Shown piece after piece: positions 43,621 through 52,933 of a stretch of DNA of 64,000 bases (positions within the stretch are counted from its first letter, which is position 1; every line of letters starts with the position of its first letter). Source of the DNA: Bin87 sp963666415 (GTDB lineage Bacteria > Chloroflexota > Dehalococcoidia > Lucifugimonadales > UBA3495). A program made the position numbers and the translations under genes. The stretch is from NCBI GenBank assembly GCA_963666415.2, contig CAXXPD010000003.1, positions 2,170,001 to 2,234,000 of the forward strand, given 5' to 3'. The notes beneath the pieces were generated by a model. That model worked only from the letters and a program-made list of their open reading frames with translations, did no database searches and was not told where the DNA came from.

Positions 43621-44271
43621 ATGGCAGAGAAACAGGAACTCGTAGTCATTGGCAACGGCATGGCCGGCGCCCGCCTCGTGGAAGAGGTGGTGTCGCTGGG
43701 CGGTCAGGAAATCTACGACATCACCGTGTTAGGAGAGGAATCCTGCGGTAACTACAACCGCATCCTGTTGTCCGGTGTGCTGTCCGGCTCCCATGACCCT
43801 GATGACATTTTCATCAACCCGCTGGACTGGTACGAGGAGAACGGCGTCGAGTTGCACGCCGGCGTCCGCGTCATCGGCATCGACCGCAAGGGGAAGATGG
43901 CCTACGGTTCCGGCGGTTTACTGGTGCCCTACGACAAGCTGGTCATCGCCACCGGCAGCAGCGCCTTCGTGCCGCCGATGGACGGGCTGATGGAAGAAGA
44001 TGGTTCCTACAAGCCCGGCGTGTTCGTGTTTCGCACCCTGGACGACTGCACCGAAATCATCAATTACGCTGGCAAGGTGCAGAAAGCGGCCGTAATCGGC
44101 GGCGGCCTGCTGGGGCTGGAAGCAGCCCGCGGGTTGATGAACCGCGGCATCGAGGTGGACGTCGTTCACCTGATGGCCTGGCTCATGGACATGCAACTGG
44201 ACTCGCTGTCCGGCCAACTGCTCAAGCAGAGCCGGAGGGACTGGGAGTCAGGTTCCATCTGGAGAAGCTGA
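43621..44271 (+). CDS. nirB: Nitrite reductase large subunit NirB, N-terminal part (frameshifted)
   Basis: The first ~200 residues of NirB hold the FAD domain (LVVIGNGMAGARLVEEVV, CGNYNRILLSGVLSG) and the start of the NADH domain (AAVIGGGLLGLEAARGLMNRG). Near 44229-44233 one base appears to be missing. The expected VRFHLEKLTTAILGDG is found in the next frame, whereas this frame ends at 44271 with unrelated residues. It starts eight bases after the nitrate reductase stop. Either the gene is broken or the assembly has an error here. Confidence 0.88.
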   Translation: MAEKQELVVIGNGMAGARLVEEVVSLGGQEIYDITVLGEESCGNYNRILLSGVLSGSHDPDDIFINPLDWYEENGVELHAGVRVIGIDRKGKMAYGSGGLLVPYDKLVIATGSSAFVPPMDGLMEEDGSYKPGVFVFRTLDDCTEIINYAGKVQKAAVIGGGLLGLEAARGLMNRGIEVDVVHLMAWLMDMQLDSLSGQLLKQSRRDWESGSIWRS

Positions 44272-44282
44272 CCACGGCCATA

Positions 44283-46070
44283 TTGGGCGACGGCGAAGTA
44301 ACCGGCCTGCAATTCAAGGACGGCGCAACGCTGGACTGCGATATGGTTGTCGTCTCCGCCGGCATTCGGCCCAACGTCGACCTGGCCCGCATGGCCGGTT
44401 TGCACGTACGGCGTGGCATCCTGGTAACCGATAGCCTGGCCTGCCGCAACGACCAGGACATTTACTCCATCGGCGAGTGCGCTGAACACCGCAGCCAGGT
44501 GTACGGCTTGGTCGCCCCGCTGTGGGAGCAGGCCCGGGTGCTTGCCGAGCGGTTGACCGGTCGTAACGCCGATGCCCTCTACACCGGCTCACGCATATCC
44601 ACTAAGTTGAAGGTAATGGGCGTGGAACTGGCTGTGGCCGGCGACAAAGACCCCAGCAGCGATGAAGACGAAGTGGTTACCTACGTGGAACCCAACCGGA
44701 ACGTCTACAAGAAGGTCATCGTGCGCGATGGCAAGGTTACCGGCGCGATCCTGCTGGGCGACGGCCTGACGGTGCCGCGGATTTTGCAGGCGTTCGACCG
44801 GGGAGAGGCGCTTCCGGAGAACCGCTCCGAGCTGCTGTTCCCGCTGTCCGCCGATGCCATGCCGATGCTGAATGTGGAAGACTTGCCCGACGACGCCCAA
44901 ATTTGCAACTGCAACGGCGTTACCAAGGCCAAGATAGTGGCCGCAGTGGACAACGGCAACCGCAGCCTCAAAGCCGTCTGCGATGCCACCCGCGCCGGCA
45001 CCGGTTGTGGTTCCTGCAAAATGCAGGTGCAGGCCGTGCTGGAACTGGCCGCCGATGGCCTGATGGTTGAAGACCCTTCGGTTCACTACTATGTGCCGGG
45101 CATCGCACTGACCAAGCCGGAACTCATCGCAGCGATCAACGCTATGGAACTTAAGAGCGTGTCAGCAGTGTTCGAGTCGCTGGCCGGTGGCAAGGAAGAC
45201 GCCGGCAGCAAGCTGGGCCTGGCATCGCTGCTGCGAACCATATGGGGCGCCGACTATGAGGACGAGCGCGACGCTCGCTTCATCAACGATCGGGTTCACG
45301 CCAACATCCAGAAGAACGGCACGTTCAGCGTGGTGCCACGCATCTACGGCGGCATCACCTCGCCGGACGAACTGCGCCGCATCGCCGACGCTGCCGAGAA
45401 ATACGAAGCCAAGATGGTGAAAATAACCGGCGGCCAGCGCATCGATCTGCTGGGCATCCCCAAGGAGCACCTCCCTGACGTGTGGCGCGAGGTGGGTATG
45501 CCGTCGGGCCACGCCTACACCAAGGCTTTCCGCACCTGCAAAACTTGTGTCGGCACCGACTTCTGCCGGTTTGGGCTGGGCGACAGCACATCGCTGGGCG
45601 TAAAGATTGAAAAGCGTTTCCAGGGCATCGAGTCGCCTCACAAGATGAAGCTGGCCGTGTCCGGTTGCCCCCGCAACTGCGCCGAATCCACCACCAAGGA
45701 CGTTGGCTCCACCGCAATCGAGGGCGGCAAGTGGGAAGTGTACATCGGAGGAGCCGCCGGCTCGCGGGTACGCAAGGGCGATACCCTATGCACCGTGGAC
45801 TCCCACGACGAAGTGCTGAAATACATGGGCCTGTTCATGCAGTACTACCGCGAGAACGCCAAGTACCTGGAGCGCACCTACGACTTCGGGGAGCGCCTTG
45901 GCATCGAGAAACTGCGCCAGATTCTGGTGGACGACAGCGAAGGGATTTGCGAACGTCTGGCCTCTGAAATGAATGCCGCGGTGGATGCCTACAAGGACCC
46001 GTGGCTCGAATCCGAAGCGCCCATCCATCCGAACCAATTCGTAACTGCGCCGGCAATGCTGGCGAGGTAG
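44283..46070 (+). CDS. nirB: Nitrite reductase large subunit NirB, C-terminal part (frameshifted)
   Basis: This is the remainder of NirB. It holds the end of the pyridine-nucleotide domain (VVVSAGIRPNVDLARMAG), a BFD-like [2Fe-2S] domain (ICNCNGVTKAKI, GTGCGSCK), and the sulfite/nitrite reductase domain. The siroheme/[4Fe-4S] ligands are in KTCVGTDFCRFG and SGCPRNCAEST. NirB reduces nitrite to ammonium with NADH. The TTG at 44283 is only where the downstream frame opens; in the intact gene it would be internal. nirD starts five bases later. Confidence 0.9.
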   Translation: MGDGEVTGLQFKDGATLDCDMVVVSAGIRPNVDLARMAGLHVRRGILVTDSLACRNDQDIYSIGECAEHRSQVYGLVAPLWEQARVLAERLTGRNADALYTGSRISTKLKVMGVELAVAGDKDPSSDEDEVVTYVEPNRNVYKKVIVRDGKVTGAILLGDGLTVPRILQAFDRGEALPENRSELLFPLSADAMPMLNVEDLPDDAQICNCNGVTKAKIVAAVDNGNRSLKAVCDATRAGTGCGSCKMQVQAVLELAADGLMVEDPSVHYYVPGIALTKPELIAAINAMELKSVSAVFESLAGGKEDAGSKLGLASLLRTIWGADYEDERDARFINDRVHANIQKNGTFSVVPRIYGGITSPDELRRIADAAEKYEAKMVKITGGQRIDLLGIPKEHLPDVWREVGMPSGHAYTKAFRTCKTCVGTDFCRFGLGDSTSLGVKIEKRFQGIESPHKMKLAVSGCPRNCAESTTKDVGSTAIEGGKWEVYIGGAAGSRVRKGDTLCTVDSHDEVLKYMGLFMQYYRENAKYLERTYDFGERLGIEKLRQILVDDSEGICERLASEMNAAVDAYKDPWLESEAPIHPNQFVTAPAMLAR

Positions 46071-46074
46071 CACG

Positions 46075-46413
46075 ATGGCAATTATGAACGCGACAACCGA
46101 CACCGCAATGACCTACAACCTTGGTGGAGCCGACCAGATTCCGTTGGGAGAAGGTCGTATGTTCCATGTCGGCAACCGACCAGTCGCCGTGTTTCGCGGG
46201 CGGCACGGCGCAGTCTACGCCACTCAGGCGTGGTGTACCCATCAGGAGGGGCCGCTGGCCGACGGCCTGATTGGAGGGTCAACGCTGGTGTGCCCGTTGC
46301 ACCAATTCAGATTCAACCTGGATACCGGGGAACCGCTGGGTAGCGATTGCAGCCCGTTGCAGATCTTCCCCGTATCGATCAGCGACGCCGGAGAGATTCT
46401 GCTCAGCCTGTAA
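46075..46413 (+). CDS. nirD: Nitrite reductase small subunit NirD (Rieske-type)
   Basis: A 112-residue Rieske [2Fe-2S] protein. The two ligand boxes are CTHQEGPLADG and CPLHQFRFNL. As the small subunit it pairs with NirB. The proteins of this family from bacteria with assimilatory nirBD may keep or lose the cluster; here all four ligands (two Cys, two His) are present. Confidence 0.93.
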   Translation: MAIMNATTDTAMTYNLGGADQIPLGEGRMFHVGNRPVAVFRGRHGAVYATQAWCTHQEGPLADGLIGGSTLVCPLHQFRFNLDTGEPLGSDCSPLQIFPVSISDAGEILLSL

Positions 46414-46549
46414 TCATCTCGGCGCGATACGGGGTAACGAGTGCGTGAACCTGACGGATCACGCCAACTACAGAAATCGACGGCGCCGGCTGGCGTCAAT
46501 AGCCGACGCCGGCCCGCGCCCGATGAAAAATCGCAACGGAGTTTAGAAA

Positions 46550-47944
46550 ATGAGTATGCTCGGTTCAGCGCTGGAAAGCGCCAAAGCAACTCGAATCAAC
46601 CTGTTCAGTCTGGCTACGCCGCAGATGCGGACGTTCCACCTGACCTGGTTCGCCTTTTTCCTTTGCTTCTTCGGCTGGTTCGGCATCGCCCCGCTGATGG
46701 CGGTGGTGCGTGAAGACCTGTTGCTTTCCAAAGCGCAGATTGGCAACACCATAATCGCCTCGGTTGCCATCACCATCGTGGCCCGGCTCATCTTCGGCTG
46801 GCTGTGCGACCGCACGGGGCCGCGGTTGGCTTACAGCGTATTGCTCGTGCTGAGTTCAATACCGGTCATGTGCATCGGTTTTGCCAACAGTTACGAATCG
46901 TTCCTGCTGTTGCGCCTGGCCATCGGCGTGATTGGGGCATCGTTCGTCATCACGCAATACCACACCTCGGTAATGTTCGCCCCCAACGTGGTGGGCACGG
47001 CCAACGCCACCACCGCCGGTTGGGGCAACCTGGGCGAGGGCGTAACACAGATGGTGATGCCGCTGATTTTCGCCGGCGTGCTGACGTTCGGTGTGGGTGA
47101 GTTCCTCGGATGGCGCATTGCGATGGTCATACCGGGTGTGGCGCTGCTGCTGGTTGGAGTCGCGTACTATTTCCTCACTCAGGACTGTCCGGAGGGCAAC
47201 TACAAGGATCTGCGGGCCCGGGGCATGATGCAGCCGTCGTCAGCCGCGAAGGGCGCTTTCATGGAGGCGGCACGGGACTACCGGGTTTGGGCGTTGATCA
47301 TCATATACGGCGCGTGCTTCGGAGTGGAACTGACCATCAACAACATAGCCGCCCTGTTTTACTTCGACCACTTTGGGCTGAGCCTGGCTACCGCTGGCAT
47401 CATTGCCGGATTGTTCGGAGTCATGAACATCTTTGCCCGCACTCTGGGCGGCATATTCGGCGACAAAGCCGGCATCATGTTTGGGTTGAAGGGTCGCGTG
47501 ATGTTCCTCGGCATCGTGTTGCTGTGCGAAGGCGTAACGCTGATATTGTTCTCGCAGATGGCATCGCTGTTTCTGTCCGTGGGTACGATGATGGTTTTCA
47601 GCCTGTTCGTTAAGATGTCGCAGGGCGCCACCTTCTCCGTAGTGCCGTTCATCAACCGGCGGGCGTTGGGTTCGGTGGCCGGAATCGTGGGCGCGGGCGG
47701 CAACGCCGGCGCGGTGGCCTTCGGGTTCCTGTTCCGCTCCGAGAGTCTGAGCACCGCTGGAGCCCTGCTCATCGTCGGGTTGGTCGTGGTGGTGGCATCG
47801 GTCTTGGTGTTCGCCGTACGGTTCTCCCGTGAAACCGAAGTGGCAGAGCAAAAGATGCTGGAAAACGCCCTCGCGGCTCGTGCGGGAACACAGGCCACTG
47901 TGCCAATGCCGATGCCGATGCCGGTTCCAGCGCCAGCGGATTAG
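46550..47944 (+). CDS. narK: Nitrate/nitrite transporter (NarK/NasA-type MFS)
   Basis: A 464-residue, 12-helix MFS of the nitrate/nitrite porter family. The nitrate signature is visible twice: NATTAGWGNLGEGVTQMVMP in helix 5 and GAGGNAGAVAFGFLF in helix 11, with Arg in IVARLIFGWLCDRTGPR. It imports nitrate for the reductase upstream. The gap of 136 bases from nirD shows no gene. The C-terminal tail is Met/Pro-rich (PMPMPMPVPAPAD). Confidence 0.93.
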   Translation: MSMLGSALESAKATRINLFSLATPQMRTFHLTWFAFFLCFFGWFGIAPLMAVVREDLLLSKAQIGNTIIASVAITIVARLIFGWLCDRTGPRLAYSVLLVLSSIPVMCIGFANSYESFLLLRLAIGVIGASFVITQYHTSVMFAPNVVGTANATTAGWGNLGEGVTQMVMPLIFAGVLTFGVGEFLGWRIAMVIPGVALLLVGVAYYFLTQDCPEGNYKDLRARGMMQPSSAAKGAFMEAARDYRVWALIIIYGACFGVELTINNIAALFYFDHFGLSLATAGIIAGLFGVMNIFARTLGGIFGDKAGIMFGLKGRVMFLGIVLLCEGVTLILFSQMASLFLSVGTMMVFSLFVKMSQGATFSVVPFINRRALGSVAGIVGAGGNAGAVAFGFLFRSESLSTAGALLIVGLVVVVASVLVFAVRFSRETEVAEQKMLENALAARAGTQATVPMPMPMPVPAPAD

Positions 47945-47976
47945 TTCGTAAGGGAACGCCCAATCGGCTCCAGGGG

Positions 47977-47996
47977 GGGCGGCGCAAGCGTCGCCC
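47977..47996 (+). terminator. Hairpin terminator candidate after narK
   Basis: A GGGCGGC/GTCGCCC stem with one G-U pair and a four-base loop lies 32 bases after the narK stop and is followed by a T-rich TCGATTGTTT. The remaining ~180 bases to the IS256 hold a degraded REP-like repeat (48088-48122). Confidence 0.5.
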
Positions 47997-48175
47997 TCGA
48001 TTGTTTGGCGCCTACCCTCACCACCTCCCGCCGAGGGAGCGCTGGCTTCGACAACACCCCTGCCCGGTCCCGGAGGACACCTTTGCATAACCGTCGTTTC
48101 GGTGCCGGCTGGAACCCATGAGCGCATCGTGACGGCGGTCGTCGTGCTCAGGCCGGAATCGCCACGTCCCTTCAC

Positions 48176-49540
48176 GGTAGTGTCCCGTCAAGTAGTGTAA
48201 AAGCGCGTCATCCCTTTTGATGTTGATCAGGCCGCTGCGTCCAGCATATTGGGCTTCGGCAGTGCCTCGTTGCCGGCGGCGTTGGGGATGGTGAGGTAGC
48301 GGCGGGCTTCGGCCCATTCGTCGTGTTGCTCGGCCAGCACCGCGCCCACCAGGCGCCGCGCCGATAGCCGGTTGGGGAAAATGCCCACCACGTCAGTGCG
48401 GCGACGGATCTCCCGGTTCAGCCGTTCCTGCGGGTTGTTGGACCACAGCTTCTGCCAGTGGGCCACTGGGAAGGCCGTGAAGGCCAGGATGTCCGGCGCG
48501 GCATCCGCCAGCAGCTCGGCCACCTGGGCAAAGGGCTCCCGGAGTTGTTCCACCACTCGGTCCAATTGGCCGTGGACCTCGGCGGGAGACAGTTGCTGGT
48601 AGATGGTGCGTACCATGGTGGCCACGCCGGGTTGGGCACGCTTGGGCACTCGGGTGAGCAGGTTGGCCATGAAGTGGGTGCGGCAGCGTTGCCAGCTGGC
48701 CCCAGCAAACACCGCGGCGATGGCGTTCTTCAGCCCCTGGTGAGCATCGGAGGTTACCAGCTCCACCCCGCTGAGGCCCCGAGCGGTCAGCGACCGCAGG
48801 AAGGCCAGCCAGAAGGCGCCGTCCTCGCTGGTCCCCACGTCCATACCCAGGATCTCACGCTGCCCTTCGGCATTGACCCCCGTCGCCACCACCACGCAGA
48901 CGTTGACGATGCGGCCGCCCTCCCGCACCTTCTGGGTCAGGCCGTCCAGCCACACGTAGGGGTAGGGACCACCGTCCAGGGGCCGACCCAGGAAACTCTC
49001 CACCACCTCATCCAGTTGCTGGCAGATGCGCGACACCTGGCTGCTGGAGATGCCGTCGCAGCCCAGGGCCTTGATCAGATCATCCACCCGTCGGGTGGAC
49101 ACGCCTTCTACATAGGCTTGCTGGATGACGGCCAGCAGGGCTTTCTCGCTGCGCCGCCGCGGTTCCAGCAGGCTGGGGAAGTAGCTGCCTTCCCGCAGCT
49201 TGGGAATGTGCAACTCCATGGTGCCCACCCGGGTGTCCCAGGTGCGGTTGCGGTAGCCGTTGCGGTAGGTGACCCGCTCCGGGCTGCGTTCGCCGTGCTG
49301 GGCGCCGATCTGGGCGGAAACCTCGGCGTCCATGATGCCGTCCACCAGGACCCGCAGTGCTTCCCGCAGAAAGTCCACGTCTCCGTCCATACCACGCTTG
49401 CGTAATAATTCCAAAAGATCCATTCTTTGCTTGACCACCATCGTTCTCCTTGTTCAGGTCTGGCATTTCCGATCAAGGATGACGCGGTGGTTAGCTTTGG
49501 GCTACACCGATTCTTTTACACCACCTCCCGGTACTCTACT
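48176..49540 (-). mobile_element. IS256-family element, copy 2
   Basis: The element is 1365 bp with the same ends as copy 1 (GGTAGTGTCCC, and on the far side AGTAGAGTACC read inward). It has an 8-bp duplication, CCCTTCAC, at 48168-48175 and 49541-49548. The insertion is within repeat-family sequence downstream of narK. Confidence 0.93.
48227..49441 (-). CDS. IS256 family transposase
   Basis: A 404-residue transposase nearly identical to copy 1 at 26228, with Gln in ICQQLDEVV, Gly in LDGGPYPYV, Thr in GTSEDGA, Ala in FAGASWQ, Leu in NRLSARR and Lys in LPKPNM. All DDE motifs are kept. It starts with an ATG that precedes the GTG used in copy 1. The 102-base leader differs strongly from that of copy 1. 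Confidence 0.95.
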   Translation of the reverse strand: MVVKQRMDLLELLRKRGMDGDVDFLREALRVLVDGIMDAEVSAQIGAQHGERSPERVTYRNGYRNRTWDTRVGTMELHIPKLREGSYFPSLLEPRRRSEKALLAVIQQAYVEGVSTRRVDDLIKALGCDGISSSQVSRICQQLDEVVESFLGRPLDGGPYPYVWLDGLTQKVREGGRIVNVCVVVATGVNAEGQREILGMDVGTSEDGAFWLAFLRSLTARGLSGVELVTSDAHQGLKNAIAAVFAGASWQRCRTHFMANLLTRVPKRAQPGVATMVRTIYQQLSPAEVHGQLDRVVEQLREPFAQVAELLADAAPDILAFTAFPVAHWQKLWSNNPQERLNREIRRRTDVVGIFPNRLSARRLVGAVLAEQHDEWAEARRYLTIPNAAGNEALPKPNMLDAAA

Positions 49541-49705
49541 CCCTTCACTCCTCGCGATGACGGGTTACGCAAAGGTTTCCAGTGTGGCCGCGAACAGGGA
49601 TGCAACACCCACCGGCCCAACCGCTTTCTGATAAAATGACGGGAACGAGACGGCCAACAAGGTTTGACGCTTTGGTTCAGCAAACTAAACAGGAGGTACG
49701 GAAAA

Positions 49706-50149
49706 ATGACTCAAGAGGCGATGCACGCACAAATGGGGAGAGAAACCGGAGGAACGGAGGAGTATATCGAAGCCGGAGCCGTAACCTTCGGGTTGGAGTA
49801 CCGCATTGGTGTCGGGGCGATGAACGACGAGGGAATCTGCATTCACGTTTACGGAAACGATCTGGAGGGCGATGACAAGGAATTGTTGCGCTTCGACTGT
49901 TTTCGGATCGGCCCTCACTATCACTACCGCAATGCCCCCATCGGCCAAAACCACCGACTGGAGCTGGACTTCACCGCGGAGGGCGATCCGCTGGCCTGGA
50001 CGCTGGACAAAATCCGGAACCGACTGCCCATCATGCTCCTGCGATGCGAAGCCGATACCGTCGCCCGCCGGGTTGACCAGCGCGATGTTGAAGCAGCCTT
50101 GCCTCATATTGTCGCGTGGGCTGAGACCAAAACCCACAGCCGAGGATAA
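49706..50149 (+). CDS. Hypothetical protein (147 aa)
   Basis: I do not recognise this protein with confidence. It has a strong ribosome site (AGGAGG, nine bases before the ATG). The centre is a beta-rich segment (LEYRIGVGAMNDEGICIHVY) followed by a His-rich motif (RFDCFRIGPHYHYRN) that could bind metal. The C-terminal half is helical (RRVDQRDVEAALPHIVAWAE). It is soluble, with no signal peptide. It is flanked by IS256 copy 2 upstream and a hairpin downstream. Confidence 0.75.
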   Translation: MTQEAMHAQMGRETGGTEEYIEAGAVTFGLEYRIGVGAMNDEGICIHVYGNDLEGDDKELLRFDCFRIGPHYHYRNAPIGQNHRLELDFTAEGDPLAWTLDKIRNRLPIMLLRCEADTVARRVDQRDVEAALPHIVAWAETKTHSRG

Positions 50150-50267
50150 CCCGACCGCAGTTGATTCTTCTTTCCCAGAAATCCCGTCGGTCCGGGTTCG
50201 GAAAATTAGCGTGAAAAGCTTGGACCACGGAGCAAGAAAGGGGCCAATGGTATAACCGCAGGGCCAA

Positions 50268-50295
50268 TAGAGGGCGGCGTTCGTGTCGCCCTCTA
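50268..50295 (+). terminator. Hairpin (possible terminator)
   Basis: TAGAGGGCG (50268-50276) and CGCCCTCTA (50287-50295) form a perfect 9-bp stem with a ten-base loop. A CTTATTC tail is only weakly T-rich. A similar TAGAGGGCGG hairpin lies at 58309-58330. The surrounding 257-base gap holds no gene. Confidence 0.5.
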
Positions 50296-50362
50296 CTTAT
50301 TCAGATGAGTCCCACCGCCGTCCTGGTCATCTCCTTTGCATGATGAGGGGTGCCCTCCGAGG

Positions 50363-50371
50363 TGCTATGAT
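50363..50371 (+). promoter_or_regulatory. Extended -10 element for the cupin gene
   Basis: TGC followed by TATGAT (50366-50371) fits an extended -10; no clear -35 is seen. Transcription would begin near 50378, about 29 bases before the ATG. Confidence 0.45.
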
Positions 50372-50406
50372 GGGCGCAACCCAAACCACGGCGGAGGCAG
50401 CATCAG

Positions 50407-50784
50407 ATGCAGGTAGTCAGGATTTATACCGGAGCGGACGGAGAATCGCACATCGAGGAATTGGAACTGCCCTACGAGCAGGTGGGGCACGCAATGTGGA
50501 CGGGAACCCAGGCTGCCACAGGCGTGCAGTTCAGCCGCCTCACTCCGGGCCAGTTGGTGGAATTTCATACCGCACCACGCCGTCAGTATGTCATCACGCT
50601 GCAAGGCCAGGTCGAAATCGGGCTGGGTGATGGCACCAAGCGGATTTTCAATGTGGGCGACATCGAGCTTTGCGAAGACTTGAACGGTCGCGGTCACACC
50701 ACCCGCAGCGTCGGTAGCGCCGATCGAGTCAGCGTGCAGATTCCGCTGGCGGATCAGACGCTGGGCGGAGGATTTGGCGTTTAG
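50407..50784 (+). CDS. Cupin-fold protein
   Basis: A 125-residue single-domain cupin. The first motif region (GQLVEFHTAPRRQYVITLQG) and the second (FNVGDIELCEDLNGRGHTT) are recognisable. The metal-binding pattern is degenerate: one His in the first motif and one in the second are visible, so metal binding is uncertain. The protein may bind a small acid or act as an isomerase. The ATG has GGAGG nine bases upstream. Confidence 0.75.
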   Translation: MQVVRIYTGADGESHIEELELPYEQVGHAMWTGTQAATGVQFSRLTPGQLVEFHTAPRRQYVITLQGQVEIGLGDGTKRIFNVGDIELCEDLNGRGHTTRSVGSADRVSVQIPLADQTLGGGFGV

Positions 50785-50923
50785 GGAGACCTCCCCTCAC
50801 CCTAACCATTTCCCACCGGAAGAGGGGTCAGCTAACCCGCGCCCTGGTCCTCCGCAATTGAGGGAACTGGGACAGGCCGATTGTTGCCCAACGTAGTTTT
50901 CCGACCCAATCAAGGAGTTCAAT

Positions 50924-51742
50924 ATGCCGGTTGCACAGCTCGCCGACAACTTGGAAATGTACTACGACGACGATAATTTCACCGACCCCTGGCGCGACCC
51001 GGACACGGTGGAAACCGTCGTGCTGCACCACGGCAACGCCAAAAGTGGCCGGTTGTGGTACGCTTGGCCTCCGTTGCTGGGACGCCAGTATCGGGTGATT
51101 CGCGTCGATGGCCGGGGATTTGGGCGTTCTACTGTGCCTGAACCCGGTTACAACTGGTCTCTGGAGGGTTTCGCCGCCGACTTGCGTAACCTCCTGGATT
51201 ACCTGTCGCTGGATAAGGTGCATCTGATCGGCGAAACCATCGGCGGTACCATCGCCCTGCAGTTTGCCCACGAGTACCCGGAGCGCCTGCACACCGTAAC
51301 GACGTGCACGTCCCCCTACTCGTTTGTGGGTGTGGATACCTACCAGAACTATTACCGGCTGGTGGCTGAGGAAGGTGTGGAAGGCTGGGCTCGTACCACT
51401 GGAGGCCGTCGGGTCAGCGCCGATGCCGCACCTGAACACCACGAGTGGTACATCCAGCAGATGGGTCAAACCTCCCGCCACGTGGTGCTGGAGACGCTGG
51501 CTTATCTGGCGACGCAAGACCTGTCCAGCAAGTTGCCTGGCATCAAGACGCCGGCGCTGGCAATGGTTGGCGAACTAAGCGAAGGCGACATTCCCGACCG
51601 GGCCAAGGGCCAGGCCGATATGATGCCCAACTGCACACTCGTTCGCGTCCCCGGGGCCAGCGGCTACGTGCAGCACTCCGCTCCCGAAAAATGCGTGCAG
51701 GCCTGGCAGGAATTCATCGGCACAGAGCACAAGACGTCCTGA
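50924..51742 (+). CDS. Alpha/beta hydrolase (enol-lactonase/haloperoxidase-like)
   Basis: A 272-residue hydrolase. It shows ETVVLHHGNAKSGRLWY (oxyanion region), the nucleophile elbow LIGETIGGTIALQFA, and an acid and His in the C-terminal part (CTLVRVPGASGYVQHSAPEK). The nucleophile elbow reads GETIG, with Thr where Ser is usual; that residue may still be nucleophilic, but this is unusual. The ATG has AAGGAG six bases upstream. The substrate is unknown. Confidence 0.83.
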   Translation: MPVAQLADNLEMYYDDDNFTDPWRDPDTVETVVLHHGNAKSGRLWYAWPPLLGRQYRVIRVDGRGFGRSTVPEPGYNWSLEGFAADLRNLLDYLSLDKVHLIGETIGGTIALQFAHEYPERLHTVTTCTSPYSFVGVDTYQNYYRLVAEEGVEGWARTTGGRRVSADAAPEHHEWYIQQMGQTSRHVVLETLAYLATQDLSSKLPGIKTPALAMVGELSEGDIPDRAKGQADMMPNCTLVRVPGASGYVQHSAPEKCVQAWQEFIGTEHKTS

Positions 51743-51779
51743 CGACGGCTGGGGAAGGGGCTTTCCACCCTCACCCTGG

Positions 51780-51845
51780 CCCTCTCCCGTCGAGGGAGAG
51801 GGGATAAGTCCGAGCAACTTGGCCCCTCTCCACCAGCGAGAGGGG
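51780..51845. terminator. Double hairpin between convergent genes
   Basis: Stem 1 is CCCTCTCCC/GGGAGAGGG (51780-51788, 51794-51802) and stem 2 is CCCCTCTC/GAGAGGGG (51823-51830, 51838-51845). They lie between the stops of a plus-strand and a minus-strand gene and could end both. The same CTCTCCC-GGGAGAG family is at 61846 and 63485. Confidence 0.55.
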
Positions 51846-51865
51846 TTGGCGTGAGGGGCGTCTCG

Positions 51866-52642
51866 CTAAAACAGGGATTTGGACTGGCCGCCATCCACGT
51901 TGATACAGGCGCCCGTGATCAGGCCGGCCCGGTCGGAGGCCAGGAAGGCCACGGTTTCGCCGATAGGTTCCGGCCAGCCGAATTTACCCATGGGCAGGTT
52001 GCGATCGATGAACTCGGCGACCGCCTCTGGGGTATTGTTCTGCTGGAAGCGATCCCAAGTGCTGCCGGGGAAGTCTATGCTGCCGGGTGCGACACAGTTG
52101 ACCAACACACCCGTCTGCGCCAGCTGCAATGCCAAGTGCTTGGAGAAAGCAATCATCCCCGCCTTGCCCGTCATGTAGTCGACCGAGCCGCCGTGCTCGC
52201 GCCCGTAGATAGATGCGATATTGATGATGCGTCCCCAGCCCTGCGACTGCATATGGGGTAAGGTCAGCTTGGCAAGCCGCACCGCTGACAGGAGATTCAC
52301 CTCCAGACCCTCCACGAACTGCTCCATAGTAGTCTCTTCAAAGAGCACCGAGCCACGTCGCCCACCTACATTGTTAACCAGGATGTCGGGAGCGCCGATG
52401 GCTGCGGTCGTTTCTTCCAGGAAGCGGGCCGCATCGTCGGGACTCGTAACGTCGGCCTGGCTGCCGCTGGCTTTGACCCCCAATCCGGTCAGCTCGGCCG
52501 CCGTCCGCTGTACCTGGTCGTGGTCGCGCCCGCAGATGGCAACGGCGCAACCCTCACGCCCCAGGGCCAGGGCGCATTGCCGTCCCAAACCGCGGCTGCC
52601 GCCGGTAACCATCGCCACTTTTCCGTTCAGGCTCAAATCCAT
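51866..52642 (-). CDS. Short-chain dehydrogenase/reductase (SDR)
   Basis: A 258-residue classical SDR: NAD(P) motif VTGGSRGLGRQCALAL, structural NNVGG, catalytic Ser in IINIASIYGREHG, and YMTGK for the Tyr and Lys. Residues after the first strand (AICGRDHDQV) with Arg suggest NADP preference. The substrate is unknown. The ATG has GGAGG seven bases upstream. Confidence 0.92.
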   Translation of the reverse strand: MDLSLNGKVAMVTGGSRGLGRQCALALGREGCAVAICGRDHDQVQRTAAELTGLGVKASGSQADVTSPDDAARFLEETTAAIGAPDILVNNVGGRRGSVLFEETTMEQFVEGLEVNLLSAVRLAKLTLPHMQSQGWGRIINIASIYGREHGGSVDYMTGKAGMIAFSKHLALQLAQTGVLVNCVAPGSIDFPGSTWDRFQQNNTPEAVAEFIDRNLPMGKFGWPEPIGETVAFLASDRAGLITGACINVDGGQSKSLF

Positions 52643-52933
52643 GGGATCGCCTCCGTAGGTTTCAATCGAATGCGGGGATTATAACGGGTTGGCTGCAGGA
52701 TTGGAGTGTTTCGTTTTCGGGCCGGTTTGGCTGGAGGGTTCACCCATACGCTGGGCCGCCCGGTCAAAGACACGGTTGCCCGAACTGCCGTTTCCAGGAG
52801 CGCAATCACCTGGCGTGCACGTCCGGCGCAGGTCGACCGTCGCCGCTTTGCCGACCTGGGTTCCGGCTGCCCCGTAACGACGGTTTTACAACGGTTATGC
52901 CAAGGTGTCCATCTGCTCATGCGTACGCACTTT

